DNA from: VAZQ01 sp963744275 | GTDB taxonomy: Bacteria; Pseudomonadota; Alphaproteobacteria; Rhizobiales; Xanthobacteraceae | Length of the DNA: 64,000 nt | Assembly (NCBI GenBank): GCA_963744275.1 | Contig: CAVUSX010000029.1 | Coordinates: forward strand, 372,001 to 436,000 | Direction of reading: 5' to 3' | Shown here: positions 62,281 to 64,000 of the stretch, piece after piece | Numbering within the stretch: position 1 is the stretch's first letter | Layout: each line of letters begins with the position of its first letter | Made by a program: the position numbers and the translations under genes | The notes under the pieces: model-generated | What the model saw: only the letters and a program-made list of their open reading frames with translations | The model's database searches: none | Told to the model about the DNA's origin: nothing

Positions 62281-63825
62281 TCAAATCCGCGTCAGCGCGA
62301 CCAGCTCGCCCGCCTGCGGCAGGCGCTCGAGCCCCCACAATGCGCGCAGCAGATCGTCGGTTTGCGCGGCCGGCAGCTGGCGGCGCGCGAGCGAGCGGAA
62401 TTTCTCCTCGATCTCGGCGTCCGTCATCGGGTTCTTCCAGTGCCCGCGATGGTATTCGACCCGCACGTTCTTGCGCGCTCCCGATTTGAGGACGATCTCG
62501 AGATCGCAGGGATTCATCTCCGGCTCGACCGGCTCGGCCTCGTCGTACGGCAGGCAGCGCACGCGGCTGACGAGGTCCAGAAGGCGCGGGTCGTGCAGAT
62601 AGGGGTCCTCGTAATGCTGCTCTTCGACCGTGCCGTACATCAGCGCCACGGCGGCCGCATAGGGCATGCTGTGGTCGGCGGTCTCGTGGGTCTGCGGGTG
62701 CCATTTGTCGGGTGAGTCCGCCATGACCTCGATCGCCTTGCGCGACACCCGGATGTTCACCTGCGCGATCTCGCCGGTGTCGGCGAAGAACGCGCGCGCC
62801 TCGACCGCCGCCTGGGCGACCGTCTGGGCGAACTGGCCGAGCGTGAAGCGCTTGGTGAAGCAGTGCATGATCCCGAACGGCGCGCCGCCGCCGCCGAGCT
62901 TGGGCAGCCTGAACGGCTTGCGGTTGATGCGGCTGAAGAAGCCGTCGGGCCCTTCGAACACTTGGGCTGGGCCGGTCATGCCGCCCTGCGCCAGCTCGAC
63001 CGCGAAGATCGCGGTGCGGGCGGCATCCGCGGCGGCGCCCGCCTTCCAGTTCGACAGCGTGCCGACGCGCGTCTGATTGAGCGCCACCGCGCCGGCGACA
63101 TGAATGCCGATCGCATGCACCATCTGTTGCGGCGTGAGCCCCAGCATGCGGCCGGCCCCGACGGTGGCGGCGAGGCCGACGATGGTGGCGTAGTCGATGC
63201 CGACCGCCCGGTTGTCGAACACGTCGCAGACCCGGCAGAACACCTCATACGCCAGCACGGTGCCGGTGATCAGGTCCTGCCCGCTGCGTCCCGCCATCTC
63301 GGCGGTCGCCAGCAGCGCCGCAATGGCGTCGCTCGGATGGCCGGCGCCGCGGCTGATATAGCCGTCGTTGAAATCGAGATAGCGGATCATCACGCCGTTG
63401 GCGAAGGCGGCGAGCTCCGGGCTCGTCTTCACGCCGCTGCACATGACGGTCGCGCCGCGCACGGCGCTGACGCCCCCAGCAAGGCGGTTGGCGATCTGGC
63501 TCGCATCCGCCCCGAAGCCGCCGAGCCCGCAGCCGAAGCTGTCGATCAGGTAGCGTTTGGCCGCGCGCACCACCTCCGCCGGCAGGTCCTCGTACTTGAG
63601 GCTGCCGGCGTAGCGGGCGAGTGTCTCGGCGATCGGCGGCTCACCGGTGGGCGTGCCCAGCATCGCCGGCGACGCGGGCTTGTCCTGCGCAAACGCCGGC
63701 AATGCCAGCGTGCCTGCGACGGTGCCCGTCGCCGCCGCGGCGCTGGTCGTCGCGATCTGCTTGAGGAACCTGCGGCGCCCACGCTGCGGCAAATCGAGCG
63801 GCTCGGTTCGCGTCGTGCGGTCCAT
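62281..63825 (-). CDS. MmgE/PrpD-family protein with Tat signal
   Basis: 514 residues. Twin-arginine signal RRRFLKQIATTSAAAATGTV with cleavage near ALPAFAQ, so it should be exported folded. The mature part is the 2-methylcitrate dehydratase/aconitate decarboxylase-like fold: YLIDSFGCGLGGFGADAS, MIRYLDFNDGYISRGAGHPSD and HETADHSMPYAAAVALM. Substrates of this branch are unknown. A cytoplasmic dehydratase-type fold sent out through Tat is unusual. It is in one run with the DapA-like gene. Confidence 0.87.
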   Translation of the reverse strand: MDRTTRTEPLDLPQRGRRRFLKQIATTSAAAATGTVAGTLALPAFAQDKPASPAMLGTPTGEPPIAETLARYAGSLKYEDLPAEVVRAAKRYLIDSFGCGLGGFGADASQIANRLAGGVSAVRGATVMCSGVKTSPELAAFANGVMIRYLDFNDGYISRGAGHPSDAIAALLATAEMAGRSGQDLITGTVLAYEVFCRVCDVFDNRAVGIDYATIVGLAATVGAGRMLGLTPQQMVHAIGIHVAGAVALNQTRVGTLSNWKAGAAADAARTAIFAVELAQGGMTGPAQVFEGPDGFFSRINRKPFRLPKLGGGGAPFGIMHCFTKRFTLGQFAQTVAQAAVEARAFFADTGEIAQVNIRVSRKAIEVMADSPDKWHPQTHETADHSMPYAAAVALMYGTVEEQHYEDPYLHDPRLLDLVSRVRCLPYDEAEPVEPEMNPCDLEIVLKSGARKNVRVEYHRGHWKNPMTDAEIEEKFRSLARRQLPAAQTDDLLRALWGLERLPQAGELVALTRI

Positions 63826-63863
63826 GGTCTTCCTCCCGGGTGGAAGCAGCGCCCGATCATGCG

Positions 63864-64000
63864 CTATTTGTTGGTCAGCCTCACTCCCGCGTGGCGGCCC
63901 ATGCCTTCGAAATCCGCGTCCGTCTTCAGGCCGGCCGAATGGATGCCATGGAGGGCGAGCTCCTCGTCGCGGTCCTCGGTGTCGCCGGTGACGCCGACGG
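63864..64000 (-). CDS. C-terminal end of a protein continuing beyond the window
   Basis: About 45 residues end at the TAG complement (63864-63866). It reads GVTGDTEDRDEELALHGI, then HSAGLKTDADFEGMGRH and VRLTNK. No family could be assigned from so short a piece. It lies upstream of the MmgE/PrpD gene in the same strand, 38 bases from its start, so it is probably the preceding gene of the same operon. Confidence 0.55.
   Translation of the reverse strand, partial: VGVTGDTEDRDEELALHGIHSAGLKTDADFEGMGRHAGVRLTNK

Noticed and set aside
1..64000. CRISPR array, prophage, insertion sequence, toxin-antitoxin pair or defence island
   Set aside because: No direct-repeat array, transposase, integrase, phage structural gene or toxin partner was seen; the ribbon-helix-helix gene at 41712 stands alone.

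Overview
The window looks like a piece of an alphaproteobacterial chromosome of the order Hyphomicrobiales, close to the Bradyrhizobium / Xanthobacteraceae group. This rests on high G+C throughout, GTG and TTG starts, a che cluster with several cheW and receptor genes, an oxalate-to-formate gene set, orphan tricarboxylate-type binding proteins and GC-rich palindromic repeats of that group. No rRNA, tRNA, insertion sequence, prophage or CRISPR array is visible.

Layout. 1-13.8 kb is a chemotaxis locus, all on the + strand: cheW (cut by the window edge), receptor 1, cheW, cheW, receptor 2, cheR, cheD, cheB, a STAS protein, cheY, cheA, cheY, a small CheZ/CheT-like protein and the tail of another receptor. 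13.8-15.6 kb holds a damaged short-chain dehydrogenase and a small membrane protein, divergent from a TetR regulator with a perfect palindromic operator between them. 15.7-25.7 kb combines iron-type ABC binding proteins, an Asp/Glu racemase-like protein and a + strand operon (enolase-superfamily enzyme, thiolase-like protein, DUF35 OB-fold protein, ADP-forming acyl-CoA ligase, binding protein, permease) that looks like a catabolic pathway for an imported acid. 26.4-30.6 kb holds a Sel1/TPR membrane protein, two more binding proteins and a second racemase-family protein.

30.9-39.2 kb is the oxalate and one-carbon module: OxlT-like antiporter, GntR regulator, oxalyl-CoA decarboxylase, formyl-CoA transferase with an odd lysine-rich N-terminal tail, a formyl-tetrahydrofolate hydrolase-like protein and formate-tetrahydrofolate ligase. 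After small exported proteins, a MetE-like protein, a ribbon-helix-helix protein and a GlcG-like protein, NAD-dependent formate dehydrogenase (42.8-47.4 kb) completes the formate branch. Formate from oxalate can thus be exported, oxidised to CO2 or loaded on folate. 47.5-50.2 kb: biotin synthase, a CrcB fluoride channel and two halves of a DUF318 permease. 50.2-55.8 kb (minus strand): three tandem paralogues of an unknown exported protein, a sugar kinase and an exported haem-plus-propeller protein. 56.1-58.3 kb: CobW GTPase and WD40 partner. 58.5-64 kb: a NarL-type regulator ending in a 32-bp inverted repeat, ornithine decarboxylase with a probable speF-type attenuating leader, a small membrane protein, a DapA-family enzyme, a Tat-exported MmgE/PrpD protein and the end of one more gene.

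The sequence carries at least 25 single-base frameshifts in well-conserved genes. They fall in essential-looking as well as dispensable genes and often lie in short G/C runs, so most are probably sequence errors rather than gene decay. Coordinates below give the whole gene as restored across them. All functions are inferred by recognising families; no searches were run.
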